DNA from: Nocardioides marinisabuli
Lineage (GTDB): Bacteria; Actinomycetota; Actinomycetes; Propionibacteriales; Nocardioidaceae
Assembly (NCBI RefSeq): GCF_013466785.1
Contig: NZ_CP059163.1
Location: 2,232,001-2,296,000, forward strand
DNA length: 64,000 bases
Direction: 5' to 3'
The position numbers and the translations under genes were made by a program. The notes below the pieces were generated by a model. That model was not told the DNA's origin, did no database searches, and saw only the letters and a list, made by a program, of their open reading frames with translations. Of this stretch, positions 10,193 through 17,694 are shown one piece after another (the stretch's first letter is position 1; every line of letters starts with the position of its first letter).

Positions 10193-11557
10193 ATGACTCT
10201 CGGACCCGCTCGCCGCCCGCACCGCTGCTTCGTCCCGCCGTACCTCCAGCGCGCCCTCGGGTACGACGCCACCCTCGCCGTCGACGAGGCGCTGCGCTCG
10301 GCCAGGCTGGCCGGGCCCTCGCCCGCGGCGACGCTGATCACCACCCCCGGCGCTCCGGCCTGGACCGTGCACGACGCCGGGTCGACCACCACGCTGCCCG
10401 GCCGGCCGGTGCGCGCGGCCGGGGAGCCTGCCGTCGGCGACGCGGCGGTCGACGAGGCCGCCACCGGGATCGCGGCGTCGCTGGCGCTGCTGCTCGAGGT
10501 GTGGGGCCGCGACTCCTACGACGGCGCGGGCGCCCCGGTGTCCCTGAGCGTCCACTACGGCCGCGACTACGCCAACGCCTTCTGGGACGGCACCCAGCTG
10601 GTCTTCGGCGACGGTGACGGCGTCGTCTTCGACCGGTTCACCAAGCCCGTCGACGTGCTGGGCCACGAGCTGGCGCACGCGCTGACCGAGCACACCGCCG
10701 GGCTCGTCTACGCCGACCAGCCGGGCGCGCTCAACGAGCACGTCTCCGACGTGGTGGCCGCCTGCCTCAAGCAGCGGCTCCTCGACCAGCGTCCCGACGC
10801 CGCCGACTGGCTGGTGGGCGAGGGGCTCTTCCTGCCCGGCGTGCAGGCGCGCGGGCTGCGCGACATGGCCCGGCCCGGCTCGGCGTACGACGACCCGCGC
10901 CTGGGTCGCGACCCGCAGCCGGGCCACATGGACGACTTCATCGTCACCACCGACGACCACGGCGGGGTGCACCTGAACTCCGGCATCCCCAACCGCGCCT
11001 TCCACCTCGCCGCGCTCGCCATCGCCGCCGCCGACCCCGGGCCGGCCGGCACGTCCTGGACCGGCGCCGGCCAGGTCTGGTACGACGCCCTGACCGGCGG
11101 CGCGGCCGGGCCCCGCACCGACTTCGCTGGGTTCGCCGCCGCCACCGTGGCCGCCGCCGGGCCGCACGCCGACGCGGTCGCCGAGGCGTGGGCCGCGGTC
11201 GGGGTCGAGCCGGGCGCGCCCACGGCGGGCACGCCCGCCGGCTCCCCGGACGAGGAGGGGTCCACCACCGGTCCCACCGCCGGGGTCGTGCGGGTGCGGC
11301 GCACCGGGGGGTTCGCGGGGCTCGCGACCGAGGCCGACGTCGACCTGGCCTCCGACGACCCCCGGGTGCCCGAGCTGCGCGGCCTGGCCGGGCGCGTCGA
11401 CGTCAGCGCCGTCGCGGCCCGCCAGCCCGAGCACCAGCCCGACCGGTTCGTCTACGACCTCGACGTCTGCGGCGACTGCGCCAGCCTGGGCGAGCAGGCC
11501 CTGACCCCCGACCTGGCCCGCCTCGTCGAGCTCGTCCTCGACCTCCGCCACCGCTGA
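10193..11557 (+). CDS. M4 (thermolysin/protealysin-like) metallopeptidase with fused emfourin-like domain
   Basis: The 454-residue protein starts with the protealysin-type propeptide motif CFVPPYLQRAL. It then has the zinc site HELAHALTE (His158, Glu159, His162), the third zinc ligand Glu182 in LNEHVSDV exactly 24 residues after the first His as in thermolysin, and the catalytic-His block VHLNSGIPNRAFH (His260). A flexible Pro/Gly/Thr linker (about 342-370) leads to a C-terminal domain beginning VVRVRRTGGFAG and ending LVELVLDLRHR. This resembles emfourin, the protealysin inhibitor that is usually a separate neighbouring gene. There is no signal peptide, as in protealysins. An M4 protease fused to its own inhibitor would be self-restrained (inference). 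Confidence 0.9.
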   Translation: MTLGPARRPHRCFVPPYLQRALGYDATLAVDEALRSARLAGPSPAATLITTPGAPAWTVHDAGSTTTLPGRPVRAAGEPAVGDAAVDEAATGIAASLALLLEVWGRDSYDGAGAPVSLSVHYGRDYANAFWDGTQLVFGDGDGVVFDRFTKPVDVLGHELAHALTEHTAGLVYADQPGALNEHVSDVVAACLKQRLLDQRPDAADWLVGEGLFLPGVQARGLRDMARPGSAYDDPRLGRDPQPGHMDDFIVTTDDHGGVHLNSGIPNRAFHLAALAIAAADPGPAGTSWTGAGQVWYDALTGGAAGPRTDFAGFAAATVAAAGPHADAVAEAWAAVGVEPGAPTAGTPAGSPDEEGSTTGPTAGVVRVRRTGGFAGLATEADVDLASDDPRVPELRGLAGRVDVSAVAARQPEHQPDRFVYDLDVCGDCASLGEQALTPDLARLVELVLDLRHR

Positions 11558-11637
11558 CCAGGCGCAGATCTCGCACCGACCCGGCGCAGATCTCGCACCG
11601 ACCCGGCGCAGATCTCGCACCGATCCGGCGCGAACCG
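11558..11637. repeat. 22-bp tandem repeat, three units (family D, copy 1)
   Basis: Units start at 11561, 11583 and 11605 with a period of exactly 22 bp, each reading GGCGCAGATCTCGCACC plus GACCC or GATCC; a fourth partial unit GGCGCGA follows. The array occupies the convergent gap between the M4 protease stop and the acetyltransferase stop. Its reverse complement matches the 22-bp units at 40977-41020 at 18 of 22 positions, so both belong to one family. Confidence 0.85.
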
Positions 11638-12168
11638 TCACCAGGCGTCGCCGGGCCGGTCCTCGCAGACCACGTCGACACGCAGGTCGGGCACCAGGAG
11701 CGGGTCGAGACGCAGGATCATCAGCCCGTCCTGCTCGCCGTCGGCGACCGTGCCGGTGGGGGTCCGGGTGTACGACGTACCCTGCCAGCGCTCCCAGCCG
11801 AGCCGCTCGTAGAAGCCGGTGGCGCTGCCGGTCGAGAGCATCGCGACCGGCCAGCGGCCCGCGATCTCGTCGTGCAGGCGCTGCATCACCGCCCGCCCGA
11901 GACCCCGACCCCGGTGGGCGGGGTGCGTGGCGACGGCCTCGACGTACGCCACCGTGTGCCACGTCGGCCCGAACCGGATGCGGCGGGGCACCGCGCTGGC
12001 GTGGGCGACCGGGTCGCCGTCCGCGCGCACGAGCACGTGGACGCCGCCGTAGGCGTGCGCCTCGTCCTCGTCGCTGAACCCCTCAGGGAACGCGAGGTCC
12101 CACAGGGCCCGCAGCCCGGCCCGGGTGGCGTGGTCGAGGTCGGCGCTGCCGAGCGCGACCAGATCCAC
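11638..12168 (-). CDS. Aminoglycoside 2'-N-acetyltransferase (AAC(2')-I)-like GNAT enzyme
   Basis: This 176-residue GNAT protein aligns by eye along its whole length with mycobacterial AAC(2')-Ic. Matching blocks are the N-terminal DLDHATRAGLRALWDLAF, GGVHVLV, VAYVEAVATHPAHRGRGLG (acetyl-CoA pyrophosphate loop), MLSTGSATGFYERLGWERW, TSYTRTPTG and the C-terminal acidic-aromatic tail EDRPGDAW, comparable with the mycobacterial WRAGDVW. AAC(2') enzymes acetylate the 2'-amino group of gentamicin- and tobramycin-like drugs and are often chromosomal in actinobacteria with uncertain native substrates. It starts 15 bases after the racemase stop, suggesting an operon. Confidence 0.82.
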   Translation of the reverse strand: MDLVALGSADLDHATRAGLRALWDLAFPEGFSDEDEAHAYGGVHVLVRADGDPVAHASAVPRRIRFGPTWHTVAYVEAVATHPAHRGRGLGRAVMQRLHDEIAGRWPVAMLSTGSATGFYERLGWERWQGTSYTRTPTGTVADGEQDGLMILRLDPLLVPDLRVDVVCEDRPGDAW

Positions 12169-12183
12169 CGGACCGGCGTCCGC

Positions 12184-12873
12184 TCAGGACAGGGCGCGGG
12201 CCAGGGCCGCCTCGACGTGCAGGCTGGTCGAGCCGAGCACGGGGATGTTGGCGTCCGACTGGTGCACCAGCAGCTCGAGCTCGGTGCAGCCCAGGATCAC
12301 CGCACCGGCGCCGGCGTCCCACAGCTCGTCGATCAGACCGACGACGGTGCGCCGCGACTTGGTGACCACGCGTCCGTGGCACAGCTCGTCGTAGATGATG
12401 CGGTTGACCGTGTCGTGGTGGTCGGGGTCGGGCACGTGCACCGTCAGGCCGCGCTCGCGCAGCCGGTCGGTGAAGAAGGAGCGCTCCATCGCGAAGGTGG
12501 TGCCGAGGAAGCCGACCTCCTTGACGTCGTTGGCCACGCACGCGTCGGCCAGCACGTCGGCCAGGTGCAGCAGCGGGATGTCCACCGCCGCGGCGACCTG
12601 GTCGGCGACCCGGTGGAAGGTCGTGGTGCACAGCAGGAGGAAGTCGGCGCCGGCGCGCTCGACCCCCTGCGCCGCGGCCACCAGGATCGCCGCGACGGCG
12701 TCCCAGTCCTCGGCCTCCTGCAGGGCGGTGACCTCCGCGAAGTCGACCGAGGTCATCACGGTGCGGGCCGAGTGGAGGTCGCCGAGGCGCTTCTCCACAC
12801 CGGTGTTGAGGGCTTCGTAGTAGGCGGCGCTGCTCTCCCAGCTCATCCCGCCGATGAGTCCGATGGTCTGCAC
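12184..12873 (-). CDS. Aspartate/glutamate racemase family protein
   Basis: This 229-residue protein begins MQTIGLIGGMSWESSAAYYEALN, the usual start of the aspartate racemase branch. Both catalytic cysteines expected for the cofactor-independent two-base mechanism are present: Cys82 in LLCTTTFH and Cys196 in ILGCTELELL. It would interconvert L- and D-amino acids, typically Asp or Glu; substrate specificity cannot be read. It is probably co-transcribed with the downstream acetyltransferase gene. A palindromic repeat lies directly upstream. Confidence 0.9.
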   Translation of the reverse strand: MQTIGLIGGMSWESSAAYYEALNTGVEKRLGDLHSARTVMTSVDFAEVTALQEAEDWDAVAAILVAAAQGVERAGADFLLLCTTTFHRVADQVAAAVDIPLLHLADVLADACVANDVKEVGFLGTTFAMERSFFTDRLRERGLTVHVPDPDHHDTVNRIIYDELCHGRVVTKSRRTVVGLIDELWDAGAGAVILGCTELELLVHQSDANIPVLGSTSLHVEAALARALS

Positions 12874-12895
12874 CGGCGCAGTCTCTCACGCCCGG

Positions 12896-12988
12896 CCGAG
12901 CGGTCAGTTTTGAACCACCCAGTGGTCAGTTCTGAACCCGCACAGCGCACGGGAGCGACCGGTCGATGGTTCAGAAGTGACCGCTCGG
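12896..12988. repeat. Inverted repeat built from three GGTCAGTTYTGAACC-like units (family E)
   Basis: The 22-bp arms 12896-12917 and 12967-12988 pair with two mismatches. A further direct copy of the core unit (GGTCAGTTCTGAACC) starts near 12923. The unit is itself an imperfect palindrome. The element fills the gap between the racemase start and the SDR stop on the minus strand and could serve as terminator of the SDR gene or be a mobile or REP-like element. Confidence 0.75.
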
Positions 12989-13008
12989 CGGGCGAGGCGT
13001 TCGCGGGC

Positions 13009-13776
13009 TCACGCCTGGCGGTGGACCTTGTGCTGGGCGGCCTGGGCGCGGGGGCGGATGACGAGCTCGTCGACGTTGACGTGGGGCGGTCGGGTGACCA
13101 CCCAGGCGATCGCGTCGGCGACGTCCTCGGCGACCAGCGGCTCGGCCACGCCGGCGTACACCGCGTCGGCCTTCTCCTGGTCGCCGTCGAAGCGCACCAG
13201 CGCGAACTCGTCGGTGCGCACCATCCCGGGCGCCACCTCGCAGACCCGCACCGGCTGGTCGAAGAGCTCCAGGCGCAGCGTCTCGGTCACGACCTGGGTG
13301 CCGTGCTTGGCAGCGGTGTAGCCGGCGCCGCCCTCGTAGGCGATCCGCCCGGCCGTCGAGCCGACGTTGCAGATCACGCCGGCGCCCGAGGCGACCAGCC
13401 GCGGCAGCAGCGCCTTGGTGACCTGCATCAGCCCGACGACGTTGACGTCGTACATCGCGCGCCACTGCTCGGCGTCGCCCTCGGCGACCGGCGCCGAGCC
13501 GAACGCGCCACCGGCGTTGTTGACCAGCACGTCGAGCCCCGGGCGGCCCAGCTCGTCGGCGAGCCCGCCGACCCGGGCGGCCAGCGCGTCGACGGACGCG
13601 GCGTCGGTGACGTCGCAGACGACGGCGGTGCCGCCGATCTCGGCGGCCAGCGCCTCGACCCGCTCGGCGCGCCGGGCTGCGCACACCACGTGGAAGCCCT
13701 CCGCGCCCAGGCGCCGCGCGGTCGCGGCCCCGATCCCGCTGCTGGCTCCGGTCACGACGGCGAGGAGGGTGCTCAT
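13009..13776 (-). CDS. SDR-family oxidoreductase
   Basis: This 255-residue classical short-chain dehydrogenase has TGASSGIGAATARRLG (dinucleotide-binding TGxxxGxG), CAARRAERVEAL (Arg-rich, NADP type), CDVTDAAS, NNAGGAF, the catalytic Ser in CNVGSTAGRIAYEGG and YTAAKHG. The PGMVRTD turn follows. The layout resembles YdfG-like serine/3-hydroxy acid dehydrogenases; the substrate is unknown. The ATG at 13776 is the natural N-terminus, as the frame upstream is low-complexity shadow. Confidence 0.92.
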   Translation of the reverse strand: MSTLLAVVTGASSGIGAATARRLGAEGFHVVCAARRAERVEALAAEIGGTAVVCDVTDAASVDALAARVGGLADELGRPGLDVLVNNAGGAFGSAPVAEGDAEQWRAMYDVNVVGLMQVTKALLPRLVASGAGVICNVGSTAGRIAYEGGAGYTAAKHGTQVVTETLRLELFDQPVRVCEVAPGMVRTDEFALVRFDGDQEKADAVYAGVAEPLVAEDVADAIAWVVTRPPHVNVDELVIRPRAQAAQHKVHRQA

Positions 13777-13875
13777 GGGCGCATTGTGGCCCACCGGGCC
13801 CGGCGCGCCGACGTGCTGGTGGACCCACCGTCCACCTGCGAGCATGGGGGCGGAGGTCTGAGGAGGGGGTCCGCT

Positions 13876-14313
13876 GTGGACAGGGGTACGACGTCCGCGG
13901 CCGTCGCCGGTGCGCTCGCCGCGCTGGTCGGCGGGCTGCTGTGGGTGCTGGCGTGGGCCGGGGTGGGCCCGCTGGCCTGGTGGCCCGGCGCCGTGCTGCT
14001 GGTGCTGGCCGCCGTCGCGGTCGGCGCGGGCCTGGTCGACCGGGGCGCGGCCCCGCTGCGGCTGGTCGTCGGGCTCTGCCTCGCCGTGCTCGGCTGGGCG
14101 TTGCTCGCCGTCGTCGGCGGGGTCAGCGGGGTGGTCGACGGTGACGCCGCGGCCCGGGTCGACGGCGTCGTGGGCGCCGTCGCGGCGCTGCTGGGTCTGC
14201 TGGTGCTCGGGCGCGAGCTGCGCCGTCGGCACCGCGGCGACCGGCCCGGCACCCGGGCCGCCCGCCGTACGCCACCGGGGCGGCGCCGTACGGGTGGGGC
14301 GCACGCGGGCTGA
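13876..14313 (+). CDS. Small four-helix membrane protein of unknown function
   Basis: This 145-residue protein has four hydrophobic segments (about residues 8-28, 35-52, 60-82 and 92-112) and a strongly basic C-terminal tail, which places the C-terminus in the cytoplasm. The GTG at 13876 has the Shine-Dalgarno-like GAGGAGGGGG about 7 bases upstream. No family is recognised. It stands alone between the SDR gene (opposite strand) and repeat family B. Confidence 0.7.
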   Translation: MDRGTTSAAVAGALAALVGGLLWVLAWAGVGPLAWWPGAVLLVLAAVAVGAGLVDRGAAPLRLVVGLCLAVLGWALLAVVGGVSGVVDGDAAARVDGVVGAVAALLGLLVLGRELRRRHRGDRPGTRAARRTPPGRRRTGGAHAG

Positions 14314-14322
14314 CGGGTGTCA

Positions 14323-14412
14323 GAGTTTCATCGGGTACCCGATGAATCTCGCGCCACCACCACGAAGGTTCAGACAGGTGGCGCCAGTTCCATCGGGTAC
14401 CCGATGAACCTT
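14323..14412. repeat. Structured palindromic element (family B, copy 1)
   Basis: A perfect 20-bp palindrome (14327-14346, half site TTCATCGGGT) and a second 16-bp palindrome with the same core CATCGGGTACCCGATG (14391-14406) flank a nested inverted pair, GCGCCACC (14351-14358) and GGTGGCGC (14377-14384). A further pair is GAAGGTTC (14364-14371) with GAACCTTC (14405-14412). A second copy with the same two cores lies at 49288-49381. This copy is 120 bp upstream of mshA. Confidence 0.85.
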
Positions 14413-14531
14413 CGAGCCCGCCCCCCCGCGACCCCGACCGGCCCGTCACCAGGGTGGGGGAATCAACCGGCGTCGACGCTGGTTGAGCGACGAGGACCGA
14501 TGACACCCGCACCACACGGACGGAGGCCTGC

Positions 14532-15815
14532 GTGAGCAGCCAGCAGCGGATCGAGCGCCCGGTGCGGCGCCTGGCGATGATCAGCCTCCACACCAGCCCC
14601 CTCGACCAGCCCGGCACCGGCGACGCGGGCGGCATGAACGTCTACGTCATCGAGCTGGCCAAGCGCCTGGCCGCGCAGGGCACCGAGGTCGACATCTTCA
14701 CGCGCGCCACCTCCTCGGCCCTCGAGCCCGTCGTCGACCCGTACGACGGGGTGCGGGTGCGCCACATCCACGCCGGCCCCTTCGAGGGACTGACCAAGAC
14801 CGAGCTCCCCGGCCAGCTGTGCGTCTTCGCGCGCGAGGTGCTGCGCACCGAGGCCGCCCACCCGGTGGGCCACTACGACGCCGTGCACAGCCACTACTGG
14901 CTCTCGGGCCAGGTCGGCGCGCTGGCCCGCGACCGGTGGGGCGTGCCGCTGGTGCACTCGATGCACACGATGGCCAAGGTCAAGAACGAGGCGCTCGCCG
15001 ACGGCGACACCCCCGAGCCGCAGGCCCGGGTGATCGGTGAGGAGCAGGTCGTCGAGGCCGCGGACCTGCTGGTCGCCAACACCGACCTCGAGGCCAAGCA
15101 GCTGATCAACCTGTACGACGCCCACGCCGGTCGTGTCGAGGTGGTCCACCCCGGCGTCGACCTCGACGTCTTCCGCCCCCGCGAGCGTGCCGACGTACGC
15201 CGCGAGCTGGGGCTGCCCGTCGACGCCGACGTGCTGCTCTTCGCCGGGCGGATCCAGCCGCTGAAGGGCCCCGACGTGCTGCTGCGCGCGGTGGCCGAGC
15301 TGCTGCGCCGCGACCCCGGGCTGCGCGAGCGGCTGGTCGTGCCGGTCGTCGGCGGCCCGTCGGGCAGCGGCCTGGAGCACCCCGACGCCCTGGCGACCCT
15401 GGCCCGCGAGCTGGGGCTCGACGACGTGGTGCGCTTCGTGCCGCCCGTCGCCCAGGACGACCTGGCTCGCTGGATGGCCGCCGCCACGCTGGTGGCCGTG
15501 CCGTCGTACAACGAGTCCTTCGGGCTGGTCGCCGCCGAGGCCCAGGCCACCGGCACGCCGGTGGTGGCCGCGGCCGTCGGCGGGCTGACCACGGTGGTGC
15601 GCGACGGCCACAGCGGGCTGCTCGTCGAGGGCCACGAGGCCGGTGACTGGGCGGACGCGATCGCGCGGGTGCTGACCGAGCCGGTGCTGGCCCAGCGGCT
15701 GCGCTCCGGCGCGGTGCTGCAGGCCAAGGGCTTCTCCTGGGAGGCGACCGCGCAGTCGATGCTCGCCGGCTACGAGCGGGCCCGGTGGATGATGCGGCAG
15801 GAGGCCACGGCATGA
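14532..15815 (+). CDS. mshA: D-inositol-3-phosphate glycosyltransferase MshA
   Basis: This GT4-family glycosyltransferase catalyses the first committed step of mycothiol biosynthesis, transfer of GlcNAc from UDP-GlcNAc to 1L-myo-inositol 1-phosphate. Of 427 residues, the N-terminal Rossmann half has [31 protein letters not shown] and [11 protein letters not shown], and the C-terminal half has [32 protein letters not shown] and the nucleotide-binding [24 protein letters not shown] with the EX7E motif. The start at 14532 matches the usual N-terminus. The stop overlaps the next gene (ATGA), implying coupling. Confidence 0.96.
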   Translation: MSSQQRIERPVRRLAMISLHTSPLDQPGTGDAGGMNVYVIELAKRLAAQGTEVDIFTRATSSALEPVVDPYDGVRVRHIHAGPFEGLTKTELPGQLCVFAREVLRTEAAHPVGHYDAVHSHYWLSGQVGALARDRWGVPLVHSMHTMAKVKNEALADGDTPEPQARVIGEEQVVEAADLLVANTDLEAKQLINLYDAHAGRVEVVHPGVDLDVFRPRERADVRRELGLPVDADVLLFAGRIQPLKGPDVLLRAVAELLRRDPGLRERLVVPVVGGPSGSGLEHPDALATLARELGLDDVVRFVPPVAQDDLARWMAAATLVAVPSYNESFGLVAAEAQATGTPVVAAAVGGLTTVVRDGHSGLLVEGHEAGDWADAIARVLTEPVLAQRLRSGAVLQAKGFSWEATAQSMLAGYERARWMMRQEATA

Positions 15816-16375
15816 GCGAGCAGCAGGACCCGAGCGGCACGAGCGGCCCCAGCGCCCCGGCCGGCCCCGAGCAGCAGCGGGTGGCCGAGGTGGTGCGCGG
15901 CTGGCTGGCCACCAACGAGATCGAGGTCGAGGAGCCCAGCCCCGGGCTGTTCTCCTTCGCGCTGCCCGGCGAGAAGAAGCTTCAGACCCCCGTCCGCCTC
16001 GACGTCGGTGCCCACGCCCTGGGCGTGCACGCCTTCGTGTGCCGCAACCCCGACGAGAACCACGAGCGCGTGTGGCGCTGGCTGCTGGAGAAGAACCTGC
16101 GCCTGTACGCCGTCGCGTTCGCCGTCGACCGCACCGGCGACATCTACCTCGACGCGCGGCTGCCGCTGGGCGCGGTCGACGAGGCCGAGCTCGACCGGCT
16201 GCTGGGCTCGGTGCTGACCTACGCCGACGAGTCCTTCAACGCCATCCTCGAGCTCGGGTTCGCCTCCTCGATCCGCAAGGAGTGGGAGTGGCGCACCCTG
16301 CGCGGGGAGTCCACGCGCAACCTCGAGGCCTTCCGCGGCTGGCTCGAGTCGGGCGCGGAGCCCACGGTCGACTGA
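15812..16375 (+). CDS. YbjN domain-containing protein
   Basis: This 187-residue soluble protein has a YbjN/type III secretion chaperone-like fold. Visible are [30 protein letters not shown], then [44 protein letters not shown], and a C-terminal helical part with [12 protein letters not shown]. The same neighbour follows mshA in mycobacteria, where the function is also unclear. The ATG overlaps the mshA stop by 4 bases, so it belongs to the mshA operon. Confidence 0.88.
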   Translation: MSEQQDPSGTSGPSAPAGPEQQRVAEVVRGWLATNEIEVEEPSPGLFSFALPGEKKLQTPVRLDVGAHALGVHAFVCRNPDENHERVWRWLLEKNLRLYAVAFAVDRTGDIYLDARLPLGAVDEAELDRLLGSVLTYADESFNAILELGFASSIRKEWEWRTLRGESTRNLEAFRGWLESGAEPTVD

Positions 16376-16397
16376 CCCCGGGAGGGTAAAGACGACT

Positions 16398-16413
16398 TAC
16401 CCCATGTGGGGTA
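16398..16413. promoter_or_regulatory. Inverted repeat TACCCCA-tg-TGGGGTA, possible metal- or persulfide-repressor site
   Basis: Perfect 7-bp arms are separated by 2 bases, between the YbjN stop and the secreted protein start. The form resembles CsoR/CstR-family operators (TACCCC...GGGGTA). The 2-base spacer cannot make a good RNA hairpin, so a DNA-binding site is more likely than a terminator. No CsoR-like gene is in the window. Confidence 0.4.
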
Positions 16414-16484
16414 TGACGCGGGGCCGCCCCGACCAGCAACATCGTCCCCACGACGCCTCAGGCGCGTCGGCGGGGAGGAACCAG

Positions 16485-17669
16485 GTGAACGCGAGCTCTA
16501 TGTCCCGGCTCGTGGTGGCCGCTCTCCTCCTGAGCGTCTCTCCCGTGGTGGGGGCCGCGGGAGAGACGCCTTCCGCCCCCGGTGTGCAGATCAGTGCACC
16601 GGGCGGCGGCGAGCGCGTCGCGACGGGGTGGAGCGGCCCGGTCGTGGTCGAGGTCTCCGGCGCCACCGCCCTGCACGAGGGGCACCTGAGCCTGTCCTGC
16701 CCCTCCAGCGGCTACGAGCACCGGACGACCTTCAGCGTCACCGAGGGCCGGGTCGAGGTGCCGGTGGCGCCGGTGGAGGCGCCCGCCGGCGACTGCTCGG
16801 CGACCGCCGAGGTGCGGGGTCCGCTCGAGGCCGGTCCGTCCGACGAGCCGGGCGGCAGCGCCCGGGTCGACTTCTCGGCCTGGCACCGCGTCGGCTTCAC
16901 CGACGCCCGGATCAGCCCGGTCTTCTACCCCACGGTGCGCGACGGGTACGCCGACGCCGCCGACCTGGTCTTCGGCCTCACGGCCGCCGCCGAGGTCGAC
17001 CTGCTGGTCTTCGACCCGGTCACCCAGCGGGTGGTGCGGGAGGAGAGCCAGCGGTTCGAGGCCGGCTCGCACACCTGGTCCTGGAACGGCGCCACGAGCG
17101 CCTGGCGCCGTGCGCCGAGCCTGCCGACCGGGCGCTACCTGCTCGCCGCGGTCACCGAGGACCCCGTGGCCCGCCGGTCGGTCGGGGTGATCGGCTGGAC
17201 CGAGATCGCGCGCCGCACCCTCACCCGGCGCAGCGTGCGCACCGTGCCGGCGCTGCAGGCCGAGCGCGTCCTGCGCGGGGCCTGCGGCAGCGGTGCCGGC
17301 GAGGCGGTCGTCGCACTGGTCTGCCGCGGCACCCGGACGTCGTACGCCGAGCTGTCGGGCGTCGTGCAGGTGCCGCGCGGGGCCCGGCTGCGGCGGGTCG
17401 GCTCCCACCACGACAAGCCCGCCGCCGACGAGCGCCCCGGGCGGGTGCTCCACGACCTCGAGCGGCTCTCCGCCAAGCGGGCGCGGGTCACCCTGCGCAT
17501 CGACGGCCGTCGCGCCCTGGTGGTCGAGGATCTGTACGTCGTGTGGGCGCAGCGCATCCAGCAGCGCCCCGCCTCCTCGGTGCCGGGCCCGGAGGGCATC
17601 GTGGCCGGTGAGGTGACCGGTGGGCCGGGGCGGTGGCACATCGAGCTCGCCGAGCCGGCGCGTCCCTGA
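16485..17669 (+). CDS. Secreted protein with FlgD-Ig-like region, function unknown
   Basis: Translation from the GTG at 16485 (GGGAGG Shine-Dalgarno 7 bases upstream) gives 394 residues with a Sec signal peptide, MNASSMSRLVVAALLLSVSPVVGAAGE. The middle of the protein has a beta-rich segment (about 175-250): VDLLVFDPVTQRVVREESQRFEAGSHTWSWNG followed by LPTGRYLLAAVTED. This matches the FlgD/Por-type Ig pattern of polar-turn, aG.H.W.WnG, aGxY. Two Cys pairs may form disulfides. Its role is unknown. A possible operator lies upstream and the c-di-GMP gene converges on its 3' end. Confidence 0.75.
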   Translation: MNASSMSRLVVAALLLSVSPVVGAAGETPSAPGVQISAPGGGERVATGWSGPVVVEVSGATALHEGHLSLSCPSSGYEHRTTFSVTEGRVEVPVAPVEAPAGDCSATAEVRGPLEAGPSDEPGGSARVDFSAWHRVGFTDARISPVFYPTVRDGYADAADLVFGLTAAAEVDLLVFDPVTQRVVREESQRFEAGSHTWSWNGATSAWRRAPSLPTGRYLLAAVTEDPVARRSVGVIGWTEIARRTLTRRSVRTVPALQAERVLRGACGSGAGEAVVALVCRGTRTSYAELSGVVQVPRGARLRRVGSHHDKPAADERPGRVLHDLERLSAKRARVTLRIDGRRALVVEDLYVVWAQRIQQRPASSVPGPEGIVAGEVTGGPGRWHIELAEPARP

Positions 17670-17694
17670 CCGCTCCGCCACGCGATCGGCACGC

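Noticed and set aside
11558..11637. Possible CRISPR-like array (regularly repeated 22-mers)
   Set aside because: Units are directly adjacent without unique spacers and no cas gene is present, so this is an ordinary tandem repeat.
14323..14412. Family B element considered as a riboswitch leader of mshA
   Set aside because: The second copy lies upstream of a TACACT -10 box that would start a leaderless cysS mRNA, outside the transcript, so a shared RNA leader is unlikely. The perfect palindromes fit DNA binding or a repeat better.
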